Source of the DNA: Microbacteriaceae bacterium MWH-Ta3
GTDB lineage: Bacteria > Actinomycetota > Actinomycetes > Actinomycetales > Microbacteriaceae
Reading direction: 5' to 3'
NCBI GenBank assembly: GCA_003053925.1
Contig: QBKD01000001.1
Coordinates: forward strand, 496,001-560,000
DNA: 64,000 bases
Each line of letters opens with the position of its first letter. Positions within the stretch are counted from its first letter, which is position 1. The translations under genes and the position numbers were made by a program. The notes beneath the pieces were generated by a model. It was not told the DNA's origin, ran no database searches, and saw only the letters and a list, made by a program, of their open reading frames with translations. This document shows positions 1 through 6,839 of this stretch, piece after piece.

Positions 1-906
1 TGACACCATGCCACCGAAGCCGCGCATCTGGCGTGTGGCAACCTCGTGTCCGCGGTGCGAGGCAAGGCCCGGGTACAGCACCGATTCGACGGCGGGGTGC
101 GATTCGAGTCGCTCGGCGATGGCCTGCGCGTTGTCGCTGTGGCGCTCCATGCGCAACCCCAGCGTCTTGATGCCGCGGATCGTCAGATACGAATCGAAGG
201 GTGCCGCGACCGCACCCACGGCGTTGTGCAGGAACGCGATGCGATCCGCGAGCTCGGCGTCGGCAACAATCAGCGCACCGCCCACGACATCGCTGTGGCC
301 ACCCATGTACTTCGTCGTGGAATGGACCACGACGTCGGCGCCCAGTGCCAGGGGGTTCTGCAGCGCGGGCGTGGCAAACGTGTTATCGACGACCACAAGC
401 GAACCGTGTGCGTGGGCGATACGCGCAACCGCCTCGATGTCCACAATCTGCAACAACGGGTTCGATGGCGTTTCCAGCCACAGCACCTTCGGCTTCAGTG
501 CGCCGATCGACTGCTCGGCAGCGGCCAGGTCGGTGAGGTCCACCGCGGTGTGGGCCACGCCCCACGCCCCAAAGACCGCGTTGATCAGGCGGTACGTTCC
601 GCCATAGGCATCGTTGCCCAACACAATGTGATCGCCCGCGCCCACGATGGTGCGCAGCAGCGTGTCCTCGGCAGCTAATCCACTGGCAAAAGCAAAGGCT
701 CGGGTTCCGCCCTCGAGTGCAGCAAGGTTCGTGTGCAGATTGTCGCGCGTGGGGTTTCCGCTGCGTGAATACTCGTACCCACCGCGCAGGTTTCCCACGC
801 CGTCCTGTGCGTAGGTTGACGACAAGTGAATGGGGGGAATCACCGCGCCGGTCTGGGCGTCGGGCTCCTGACCAGCGTGTACGGCACGGGTGTTGAACGA
901 AGACAT
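1..906 (-). CDS. metB: Cystathionine gamma-synthase / gamma-lyase (partial)
   Basis: PLP-dependent Cys/Met-metabolism enzyme of the cytoplasmic transsulfuration pathway. The 302 visible residues run from the ATG at 906 off the left edge. The N-terminus (MSSFNTRAVHAG), the YSRSGNPTR segment and the HSTTKYMGGHSD motif, with the Schiff-base lysine at K199, are typical of the family. An AAGGA ribosome site precedes the ATG. It lies 17 bp after the cystathionine beta-synthase gene, so the pair probably forms one operon that interconverts homocysteine and cysteine. Sequence alone does not separate synthase from lyase; beside a beta-synthase, gamma-lyase activity (reverse transsulfuration) is at least as likely. 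Confidence 0.9.
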   Translation of the reverse strand, partial: MSSFNTRAVHAGQEPDAQTGAVIPPIHLSSTYAQDGVGNLRGGYEYSRSGNPTRDNLHTNLAALEGGTRAFAFASGLAAEDTLLRTIVGAGDHIVLGNDAYGGTYRLINAVFGAWGVAHTAVDLTDLAAAEQSIGALKPKVLWLETPSNPLLQIVDIEAVARIAHAHGSLVVVDNTFATPALQNPLALGADVVVHSTTKYMGGHSDVVGGALIVADAELADRIAFLHNAVGAVAAPFDSYLTIRGIKTLGLRMERHSDNAQAIAERLESHPAVESVLYPGLASHRGHEVATRQMRGFGGMVS

Positions 907-923
907 GGTGTGGTCCTTTTCAG

Positions 924-1940
924 TTAGAGCGAGAGGTCGGAAACGATGGCAGCCACGCGGGTGCGCAGCTCGGTGTCGGAATCATCGACGGCGAATCCGT
1001 TGGCACGCATCCAGTCGTCGTTGAAGATTTTGCCCAGGTACCCGCGGCCGCTGTCGGGCAACAGCGCGACCACGACGTCGGTCGGGCCCAGCTCGCGCGC
1101 CACGGTCAGCGCAGCCGACATGGCCATTCCCGCCGATCCGCCCACGAGAATTCCCTCTTCGCGGGCCAGTCGGCGAGTGATGGCGAACGACTCGGCGTCG
1201 GATACCGACACCAGGCGGTCCGGCACGGTGGGGTCATACGTCTCCGGCCAAAAGTCCTCGCCCACGCCCTCGACGTAGTAACCGTGCGCCGGTCCCCCGT
1301 TGTAGATCGACCCCACGGGATCGGCACCCACGATGGTCACGGCGCCGCCCGAGGCCTGCTTCAGGTAGCGGCCGGTTCCCGTGATGGTGCCACCAGTGCC
1401 GACACCGGCCACGAAGTGCGTCACGGTGCCGTCGGTGTCGCGCCAAATTTCCGGGCCGGTCGTGGCGAAGTGGCTGGCGGGGCCATTGTGGTTGGCGAAC
1501 TGGTTGGGCATAAAGGCGTTGGGCAATTCGGCCGTCAAGCGCGCGGCAACCGAGTAATAGGAACGAGGATCGGTGGGCTCGACATTGGTGGGGGTCACGA
1601 CGACCTCGGCCCCAAAGGCACGCAGGGCATTCTGCTTGTCCACCGACATCTTGTCGGGCATGACGAACACCATTCGATAGCCCCGTTCGATGGCAAACAG
1701 TGCGAGGCCGGCGCCGGTGTTCCCCGACGTCGGTTCCACGATCGTGCCACCGGGAACCAGTCGCCCGTCCTTCTCGGCGGCCTCGATAATGCGTTGGGCG
1801 ATGCGGTCCTTGGCGGATCCGCCGGGGTTCATGAATTCGAGCTTGGCCAGCACGGTGGCATCGATACCGTCGGTCAGCGAGTTCAGCTTCACCAACGGAG
1901 TGTTTCCAATCAGCGAGGTAACGCGGGGTGCGTAGGTCAT
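924..1940 (-). CDS. Cystathionine beta-synthase, catalytic domain only
   Basis: PLP enzyme that condenses serine with homocysteine, or acts as a cysteine synthase. The protein is 338 aa from the ATG at 1940; an in-frame TTG at 1958 is possible but less likely. Visible motifs are the GNTPLVKL N-terminus, NPGGSAKDR with the PLP lysine, the PTSGNTG loop that binds substrate, GVGTGGTITG, which holds the PLP phosphate, and GGSAGMA near the C-terminus. It resembles the actinobacterial beta-synthase more than CysK (YVEGVGEDFWP and KIFNDDWM blocks). The paired C-terminal CBS regulatory domains of the full-length enzymes are absent, since the protein ends shortly after the catalytic core. Its 5' leader contains a polycysteine upstream ORF and nested stems, implying control by cysteine supply. 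metB follows. Confidence 0.85.
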   Translation of the reverse strand: MTYAPRVTSLIGNTPLVKLNSLTDGIDATVLAKLEFMNPGGSAKDRIAQRIIEAAEKDGRLVPGGTIVEPTSGNTGAGLALFAIERGYRMVFVMPDKMSVDKQNALRAFGAEVVVTPTNVEPTDPRSYYSVAARLTAELPNAFMPNQFANHNGPASHFATTGPEIWRDTDGTVTHFVAGVGTGGTITGTGRYLKQASGGAVTIVGADPVGSIYNGGPAHGYYVEGVGEDFWPETYDPTVPDRLVSVSDAESFAITRRLAREEGILVGGSAGMAMSAALTVARELGPTDVVVALLPDSGRGYLGKIFNDDWMRANGFAVDDSDTELRTRVAAIVSDLSL

Positions 1941-1994
1941 GATGATCCCAAGGTCCAATGAGACCGGCCGCGTAGGCTGCGGCGTTCTCGGTGT

Positions 1995-2068
1995 GTGTTG
2001 TTGTGGGGGTGCGCCGCTCAGAGGGCGCGAGAGGGGTCTAGTTCGGTGCGAACTAGAGACAACAACAC
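1995..2068 (-). promoter_or_regulatory. Attenuator-like nested stem structure in the CBS leader
   Basis: Read on the minus strand: GTGTTGTTGT (2068-2059), which contains the tandem Cys codons of the leader peptide, is perfectly complementary to ACAACAACAC (2004-1995). Inside this 10-bp stem lie a perfect 9-bp hairpin with a 3-nt loop (2057-2037, TCTAGTTCG/CGAACTAGA), which includes the leader stop codon, and a 5-bp hairpin (2028-2011, GCGCC/GGCGC). A ribosome stalled on the Cys codons would disrupt the outer stem. This is the layout expected of a cysteine-responsive attenuator; the mechanism is inferred. Confidence 0.7.
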
Positions 2069-2085
2069 GTGGACGAGAAATTCAT
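2053..2085 (-). CDS. Polycysteine leader peptide (uORF) MNFSSTCCCL
   Basis: A ten-codon ORF with three consecutive TGT cysteine codons before CTC and TAG, located 113 bp upstream of the CBS start on the same strand. A promoter-like TTGAGG (2124-2119), an 18-bp spacer and TAGCGT (2100-2095) would start transcription two or three bases before the ATG, so the peptide is nearly leaderless. Polycysteine leaderless uORFs acting as cysteine attenuators are known from mycobacteria. Here the Cys codons also form one arm of a stem. Too short for standard gene callers. Confidence 0.75.
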   Translation of the reverse strand: MNFSSTCCCL

Positions 2086-2094
2086 GATGACGTC

Positions 2095-2124
2095 ACGCTA
2101 ACACGAGGGCCGCGGGCGCCTCAA
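2095..2124 (-). promoter_or_regulatory. Promoter for the CBS-metB operon
   Basis: TTGAGG at 2124-2119 and TAGCGT at 2100-2095 are separated by 18 bp and lie just upstream of the leader peptide ATG at 2085. A 15-bp element (2133-2147) shared with the sulfonate operon sits immediately upstream of the -35. Confidence 0.55.
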
Positions 2125-2132
2125 GAAATGTG

Positions 2133-2147
2133 GCGAAATGTTACGCG
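2133..2147. promoter_or_regulatory. 15-bp element shared by the CBS and sulfonate operons (copy 1)
   Basis: GCGAAATGTTACGCG occurs here, nine bases upstream of the CBS -35 box, and identically at 6763-6777 upstream of the sulfonate transporter operon. This copy overlaps the stop codon of the thioredoxin-NHL gene. An activator or repressor site of a sulfur regulator is an inference; the identity of the two copies is seen directly. Confidence 0.45.
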
Positions 2148-4000
2148 CCGGACAACACCAATGACACGACGGTCTCGCCGTCCTGCGTCACGCGCACGGG
2201 AATGCCCCAGTCCTGCTGGTGAATGTGGCACGTGGCATGTTCGACATCGGCATCCTCGGAATCACACGATGCGCCTCGGGCCGCAACGTGCAGAACGCCT
2301 TCCGCAATGTCCGGGTTGAACACGATGTCGCGCACCAGTTCCACGGAACGGCCGTCGCCACTCAGCAAGAGGTCCTTGGGCGTGCTGCTCACCACCAACT
2401 GTGTTGACGGGCCATAGCGGTCGTCGTACTTCTGGCCGGGCGGCGGCGAGAACACCACGGAGACGCGGCCGGCACCGGCAGCAACAGCGAGTGCTGGGCG
2501 AACCGTGCGCAGCGCCTCGCCATTGACTAACGCGGACTGTTCCAACGTGATACGCGTCAAACGATGAGCGGCCGCCTCGACGACAACCAGCACGGGGGTG
2601 TCGTTCTCGACAATGAGGGCGATGTCGCTGGGTTCGGCGAGGTCGCGTGCAACGGTCGTGACGGTGTTGGAATCGGGGTGATACCGGCGGATCGCGCTGT
2701 TGTACGTGTCGGCGATAACGACCGAACCGTCGGGAAGCTCGGCCAAACCAATGGGGTGCTGGAACAACGCTTCCGAGGCGGTTCCATCGCGGTGGCCGAA
2801 ATCAAACAGTCCGTGCCCGGCAATCGTGACTGTGTCTGTCGCGCCCACAAAGCGCAGGGCCGAGGTTTCGGAATCCGCCAGCCATACGCCGCCACCGTGC
2901 GCGGCCGAGGCAACGACTGCCGACGGCTGCGCAAACCATGCCGACGCATTGGGGCCGTCCACCAGTCCCTCGTTGGTGGTACCCGCAATGACCCGCACGG
3001 TTCGATCCACCGTGGAATACGACCAGATGCGGTGGTCCCCCGCCATGGCAATCACAATGTCGTCGCCCACCTGGGCAACATCCCACGGTGTCGACAGCGG
3101 CACCTGCAGAGCAGGCCCATCACTGGGGTCGGACCCCATCCACTGCGCACCCGTTCCGGCCAACGTGGTGACGGTGCCCGATTCGAGGCTCACCCCGCGC
3201 AAAAGGTGGTTGGCCGTGTCCGCAATCACGAGGTCGACGCCCAGGCGTGCGGCCGCGGCCTCGTCCAGGAACACCACGCCATAGGGTTCCGCGAACTGCG
3301 ATTCACCGATCTCGCCGTCGGCGTATCCACGCTCTCCCGTGCCCAAAATCGCGCGTGGAACATCAAGGGCCGCACTCGACACTGCAATCAGGGTGTGGCC
3401 GCCGCTGTTGCTGACCAACAGGTCGGATTCGTTAAAAATTGCGCGCAGGTGTTCCGGAATGACCGCGACCTTGCCCGGCTGACGGAACGGTGAATCACCA
3501 ATTTCGGGAGCAACATAGACATCGGCGCCGCGCACCAACGTGCCACGCGCCTCGTATTCCGGAACCAGTCGTTCCAACGTGGCGGTCAGTGCATGACCGT
3601 GGCCCTCGCCCGAATAGGTGGCAACAATGAATCCCTCGGGATCGATCAACACCAGAGTCGGCCAGGCACGCACACGGTAGGACTGCCAAGTGGACATGTT
3701 GGGGTCATTGAGAACGGGGTGATGAATGTCGTGACGCTCGATGGCGCTGGCGACAGTTTCGGGGCGCTTTTCGTGTTCGAACTTGGGCGAATGCACGCCC
3801 ACCACCGTGAGAACGTCGTGGAATTGTGCCTCGATGGGGCGCAGTTCGGCCAGCACGTGGTGGCAGTTCACGCAGCACAGAGTCCAGAAATCCAGCAGCA
3901 CAAAACGGCCGCGCAGATCGGTGATGGACAAGCGGCGCCCACCGGTCGACAACCAGGCGTCACCGATCAGCTCGGGTGCAGCAACGAGTTCTGTACTCAC
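2141..4000 (-). CDS. Thioredoxin-fold/NHL-repeat protein
   Basis: A 619-aa protein. Residues 1-150 form a TlpA-like thioredoxin domain with a redox pair C43-V-N-C46 in the context FWTLCCVNC, followed by a cis-Pro region (RAWPTLVLIDPEG). Residues about 170-480 carry NHL beta-propeller repeats (for example YADGEIGESQFAEPYGV, IADTANHLLRGV, VIADTYNSAIRRY). There is no signal peptide, so it is probably cytoplasmic. The GTG start has an AAGGA site. It is the last gene after the sulfonate transporter, 26 bp downstream of the permease, which suggests a redox or sensing job in sulfur assimilation; its actual function is unknown. The C-terminal 120 residues look like an added beta-sheet domain. Confidence 0.75.
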   Translation of the reverse strand: MSTELVAAPELIGDAWLSTGGRRLSITDLRGRFVLLDFWTLCCVNCHHVLAELRPIEAQFHDVLTVVGVHSPKFEHEKRPETVASAIERHDIHHPVLNDPNMSTWQSYRVRAWPTLVLIDPEGFIVATYSGEGHGHALTATLERLVPEYEARGTLVRGADVYVAPEIGDSPFRQPGKVAVIPEHLRAIFNESDLLVSNSGGHTLIAVSSAALDVPRAILGTGERGYADGEIGESQFAEPYGVVFLDEAAAARLGVDLVIADTANHLLRGVSLESGTVTTLAGTGAQWMGSDPSDGPALQVPLSTPWDVAQVGDDIVIAMAGDHRIWSYSTVDRTVRVIAGTTNEGLVDGPNASAWFAQPSAVVASAAHGGGVWLADSETSALRFVGATDTVTIAGHGLFDFGHRDGTASEALFQHPIGLAELPDGSVVIADTYNSAIRRYHPDSNTVTTVARDLAEPSDIALIVENDTPVLVVVEAAAHRLTRITLEQSALVNGEALRTVRPALAVAAGAGRVSVVFSPPPGQKYDDRYGPSTQLVVSSTPKDLLLSGDGRSVELVRDIVFNPDIAEGVLHVAARGASCDSEDADVEHATCHIHQQDWGIPVRVTQDGETVVSLVLSGA

Positions 4001-4026
4001 GGTGAATCCTTACCGCGCGAACCAGG

Positions 4027-4839
4027 TTAGACCCAGCGAAGTACGCGCTTTTCCACGAGACTCACGACAAAGTCGGTGAGTTTGCCCAACAGCGCCAACA
4101 GAATGATGACGAGGAACAGAATATCCGTGCGAGCCGAGTTCTGGCTGTCGATCAACAGGTATCCCAACCCCTTCGACGAGGCAATGAGCTCGGCGGCCAC
4201 AAGGAACAGCCACGACTGCGCGAGTCCCAGGCGAATGCCCGAGAAAATGGTGGGTGCCGCGGCGGGAAGAAGCACGCCGGTCACCAGGGCGATTCCCGAC
4301 TTGCCATACGCGCGTCCCACCTCGATGAGGTTGCGGTCAACAGCGCGGAAACCGGCGGCCACCGTCGTGAACACGGGGAAGAATGCACCGATGGCAATCA
4401 ACGTGAGCTTGGGCGGTTCGTAAATGCCCAGCCAAATCAACAGGAGGGGCACCCAGGCCAGTGAGGGTACGGCGCGAATGGCGCCGATGGTGGGTTGCAG
4501 GAAACGGCCGATGAGCGGCGAAAGTCCCACGGCAGAACCCAGAATGACACCGAGGCCGGCACCAATACCAAACCCGGTGATGACGCGCTGGGTGCTAATC
4601 AGAATGTGATCCAACAACACGCCGCGCGATGCCAGATCGCCCGCGGCCCACAGCACATCGCCGGGGCTGGGCAGCTGGCTGGCCGAGAACTCGCCGGTCC
4701 CGGCCAGCCAGCTCCAGAACGCGACGATGGAAATCGGCAGGACCAGACCGTACGCCACCGTGATGAGGGTGCGACGTACCTTCGCAGCGGCGTTTCCGCC
4801 CGATGCAGGCCTGGTGCGGCCGATTTCCACCGTTGCCAT
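4027..4839 (-). CDS. ssuC: ABC transporter permease, sulfonate/taurine type
   Basis: A 270-aa inner-membrane permease of the BPD_transp_1 family with about six hydrophobic segments. The coupling (EAA-like) region reads ...VGRAYGKSGIALVTGVLLPAAAP, the site that contacts the ATPase. The C-terminal domain layout matches SsuC/TauC/NitT permeases. It starts 2 bp after the binding-protein gene, indicating translational coupling. The predicted substrate, aliphatic sulfonate, rests on family resemblance and on nearby cysteine-synthesis genes; nitrate, taurine or a thiamine precursor cannot be excluded. Confidence 0.8.
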   Translation of the reverse strand: MATVEIGRTRPASGGNAAAKVRRTLITVAYGLVLPISIVAFWSWLAGTGEFSASQLPSPGDVLWAAGDLASRGVLLDHILISTQRVITGFGIGAGLGVILGSAVGLSPLIGRFLQPTIGAIRAVPSLAWVPLLLIWLGIYEPPKLTLIAIGAFFPVFTTVAAGFRAVDRNLIEVGRAYGKSGIALVTGVLLPAAAPTIFSGIRLGLAQSWLFLVAAELIASSKGLGYLLIDSQNSARTDILFLVIILLALLGKLTDFVVSLVEKRVLRWV

Positions 4840-4841
4840 GA

Positions 4842-5846
4842 CTAGCCGACCAGCTTGGCGATCGAGTCGTCGTACAGGGTGTCGAGTGCCTCGAGGGCGG
4901 ACTCTTCCGACTTCACCTTGCCGTCAGCGACGAGCACGGGCAGGATCGTTTCCAGAACGGCACGCTGAGTTGCGCCGGGGATGATCGAGACGTCGATGTT
5001 GGTGCGTTCCAGCAGAACAACGCTGGCGATTTCGGGTGCGAAACCGGCGTTCTCGGCCAGGATCGACACGGCCTCGTCGGGGTTCTCGCCAATCCATGCA
5101 CGAGCCTTTTCGTACGCTGCGAGGACGACCTCGAGCACGTCGGCGTGTTCCGCGATGAATGCGGGGGTGGTGTTCAGAACACCCCATGATGCAAATGTGG
5201 GGTTGCTGTAGATGATCGTCGATCCGGCGGTCTGCTCGCTGTTCGCGGTCAGGGGGTCAAGTCCGGCCCAGACATCAACTTCGCCCGCTTCGAGAGCCTT
5301 CTGGCCATCGGCGTGCGCGAGGTTCACGACCTCAACCTCGGACAGATCGATGCCGGCCTCATCGAGTGCCTGCAACAGGAAGAAGTAGGGGTCGGTGCCC
5401 GACGCGGCGGCAATCTTCTTGCCCGCGAGGTCGTCTACCGAGTCGATGTCCGAGCCCTCTGCGACGACGAGTGACGCCCAGTTGGGCTGCGAGAAGACGC
5501 CGAAGGTCTGGATGTCGGCGCCGTTTGCGCGAGCCACGAATGCCGCGGCACCAGCCGACGAACCGATCTGGGTTGCGCCCGCGTTGAGGTTCTCGTTCGA
5601 CTTGGCGCTCGATTCCGAGAACACCCACTCGACGGCGATTCCTTCGGCCTCGAGTTCGGCCTCCAACCAGCCCTGGTCCTTGATAACGAGGCTCAGCGGG
5701 TTCCAGTTTGCGTAATCCAGTACGAGGGTTTCGAGCGTTTCGCCCGCGGCCTCGGGTGCGGCTTCGCCGGCAGCGCAACCAGTGAGCCCGAGGCTCGCGA
5801 TTGCGACGGCCGCAAGTGCGGCCAAAGTCTTGGTGGTCTTACCCAT
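4842..5846 (-). CDS. ssuA: Sulfonate-type substrate-binding lipoprotein
   Basis: A 334-aa secreted lipoprotein: a signal peptide followed by the lipobox LTGC, then a two-lobed NMT1/SsuA-like fold (NWNPLSLVIKDQGWLEAELEAEG at the N-terminal lobe, SNENLNAGATQIGSSAGAAA, and a GKKIAAASGTDPYFFL hinge segment). It captures the substrate outside the membrane for SsuC and SsuB. AAAGGAAA precedes the ATG. It is in the middle of the operon, 48 bp after ssuB. No desulfonating monooxygenase gene (SsuD) is present in the window. Confidence 0.8.
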   Translation of the reverse strand: MGKTTKTLAALAAVAIASLGLTGCAAGEAAPEAAGETLETLVLDYANWNPLSLVIKDQGWLEAELEAEGIAVEWVFSESSAKSNENLNAGATQIGSSAGAAAFVARANGADIQTFGVFSQPNWASLVVAEGSDIDSVDDLAGKKIAAASGTDPYFFLLQALDEAGIDLSEVEVVNLAHADGQKALEAGEVDVWAGLDPLTANSEQTAGSTIIYSNPTFASWGVLNTTPAFIAEHADVLEVVLAAYEKARAWIGENPDEAVSILAENAGFAPEIASVVLLERTNIDVSIIPGATQRAVLETILPVLVADGKVKSEESALEALDTLYDDSIAKLVG

Positions 5847-5894
5847 GGTGTGTTTCCTTTGCAGTGATGTGGTGCGGATAAATGTGTGTGGGGC

Positions 5895-6674
5895 CTAGGG
5901 GTGGATGCCGAAGCGGGCCAACAGTTCGTCGCGCAATGGGGCGAGTCCGGGGTGGCTGCGGTCGCGCGGTCGGGGGTGATCGACGGTGACGATTTCGGCA
6001 ATGCCTTGGCCTCGCTCGCCCAACACGACAATGCGGTCGGCAAGGTGAAGGGCCTCGTCAATATCGTGGGTCACCAGTACAACGGTTGCTCCGGTTTCCT
6101 GCGCCACGTCCAGCAACAGATCCTGCATCGTGAGGCGCGTCAGTGCGTCCAGCGCGGCGAAAGGCTCGTCCAGCAGCAGAACACCGGGGAACCCGGCCAG
6201 ACCGCGGGCGAGAGCCGCGCGCTGCGCCATTCCACCCGATACCTGACGAGGCAGGTGTTTTTCGAATCCCGAGAGGCCAACGGCGGCCAGCAGGGCAGCG
6301 ACTGTCTCGGAGCTGCGTGCGCCGCGTGCACCCACGACAACGTTGTCCTCGATCGACTTCCAGGGGAACAGGCGCGGTTCCTGGAACACCACGCCGCAGC
6401 GCGTGTCGATACCCGTTACTTCGTGGCCATCGATGGTGACCGACCCCACGGTTGCGGTCTCGAGTCCAGCAATCAGGCGCAGCAGCGTGGACTTGCCGCA
6501 GCCGCTGGGCCCCAGCAAGACGACAACCTCGCCGGCCGCAACCTCGAGTGAAATGTTCGTCAATACGTCGACGGACTGCCCCGCTTTGCCAAACGACTTG
6601 CCGACGGCATCGAGGCGCACCGACGCGGGCGCGACGTGAATGTCGGCGGTGCGCAGTGTTTCGGCAATCGGCAT
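5895..6674 (-). CDS. ssuB: ABC transporter ATP-binding protein, sulfonate/taurine type
   Basis: A 259-aa ATPase of the importer. Walker A is GPSGCGKST, the signature is SGGMAQRAALARGLA, Walker B is VLLLDEPFAALD, and the switch histidine lies in VTHDIDEAL. The start is the ATG at 6674, where AAGGA stands at the right distance; an upstream in-frame GTG at 6734 would add 20 non-conserved residues. It is the first gene of the ssuB-ssuA-ssuC-NHL operon. A short upstream ORF with two Cys codons (6683-6736) ends 8 bp before this start. Confidence 0.85.
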   Translation of the reverse strand: MPIAETLRTADIHVAPASVRLDAVGKSFGKAGQSVDVLTNISLEVAAGEVVVLLGPSGCGKSTLLRLIAGLETATVGSVTIDGHEVTGIDTRCGVVFQEPRLFPWKSIEDNVVVGARGARSSETVAALLAAVGLSGFEKHLPRQVSGGMAQRAALARGLAGFPGVLLLDEPFAALDALTRLTMQDLLLDVAQETGATVVLVTHDIDEALHLADRIVVLGERGQGIAEIVTVDHPRPRDRSHPGLAPLRDELLARFGIHP

Positions 6675-6682
6675 GGTGGTCC

Positions 6683-6736
6683 TTAGTGTGGAGGGCGTCC
6701 CCCTGACGATACGCGGCAGATCCACGCGATGCACAT
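6683..6736 (-). CDS. Possible Cys-containing leader peptide before ssuB
   Basis: ATG at 6736 opens a 17-codon ORF, MCIAWICRVSSGGRPPH, with cysteines at positions 2 and 7, closing 8 bp before the ssuB ATG. It resembles a regulatory uORF, but the Cys codons are not adjacent and no strong alternative fold is obvious, so chance is a real possibility. It is noted because the CBS operon, which shares an upstream 15-mer, has a clear polycysteine uORF. Confidence 0.3.
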   Translation of the reverse strand: MCIAWICRVSSGGRPPH

Positions 6737-6762
6737 TGGGTTCCGTTTTGCTACGAAACCTT

Positions 6763-6777
6763 GCGAAATGTTACGCG
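6763..6777. promoter_or_regulatory. 15-bp element shared by the CBS and sulfonate operons (copy 2)
   Basis: GCGAAATGTTACGCG, identical to 2133-2147. Here it lies about 90 bp upstream of the ssuB start. Read on the minus strand both copies are followed by a second TTTCKT about ten bases on, which could be a second contact on the same helix face. Confidence 0.45.
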
Positions 6778-6823
6778 GGGCCCGGTTTCCCGAGCCCCGC
6801 GCTGCTACGACACTGTGGTGTCG
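6775..6823 (-). terminator. Hairpins after the alpha-glucosidase gene
   Basis: Two inverted repeats follow the stop at 6840: CGACAC-TGTG-GTGTCG (6808-6823) and GCGGGGC/GCCCCGC (6775-6800, 12-nt loop). There is no U-run, but together they are a plausible terminator for the alpha-glucoside operon. Confidence 0.5.
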
Positions 6824-6839
6824 CCTCCTCATCGCGTAA

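Noticed and set aside
1941-2140. SAM-type riboswitch in front of cystathionine beta-synthase
   Set aside because: The leader is too short and its helices are explained by the tri-cysteine leader and its pairing partner; I see none of the conserved SAM-riboswitch core sequences.
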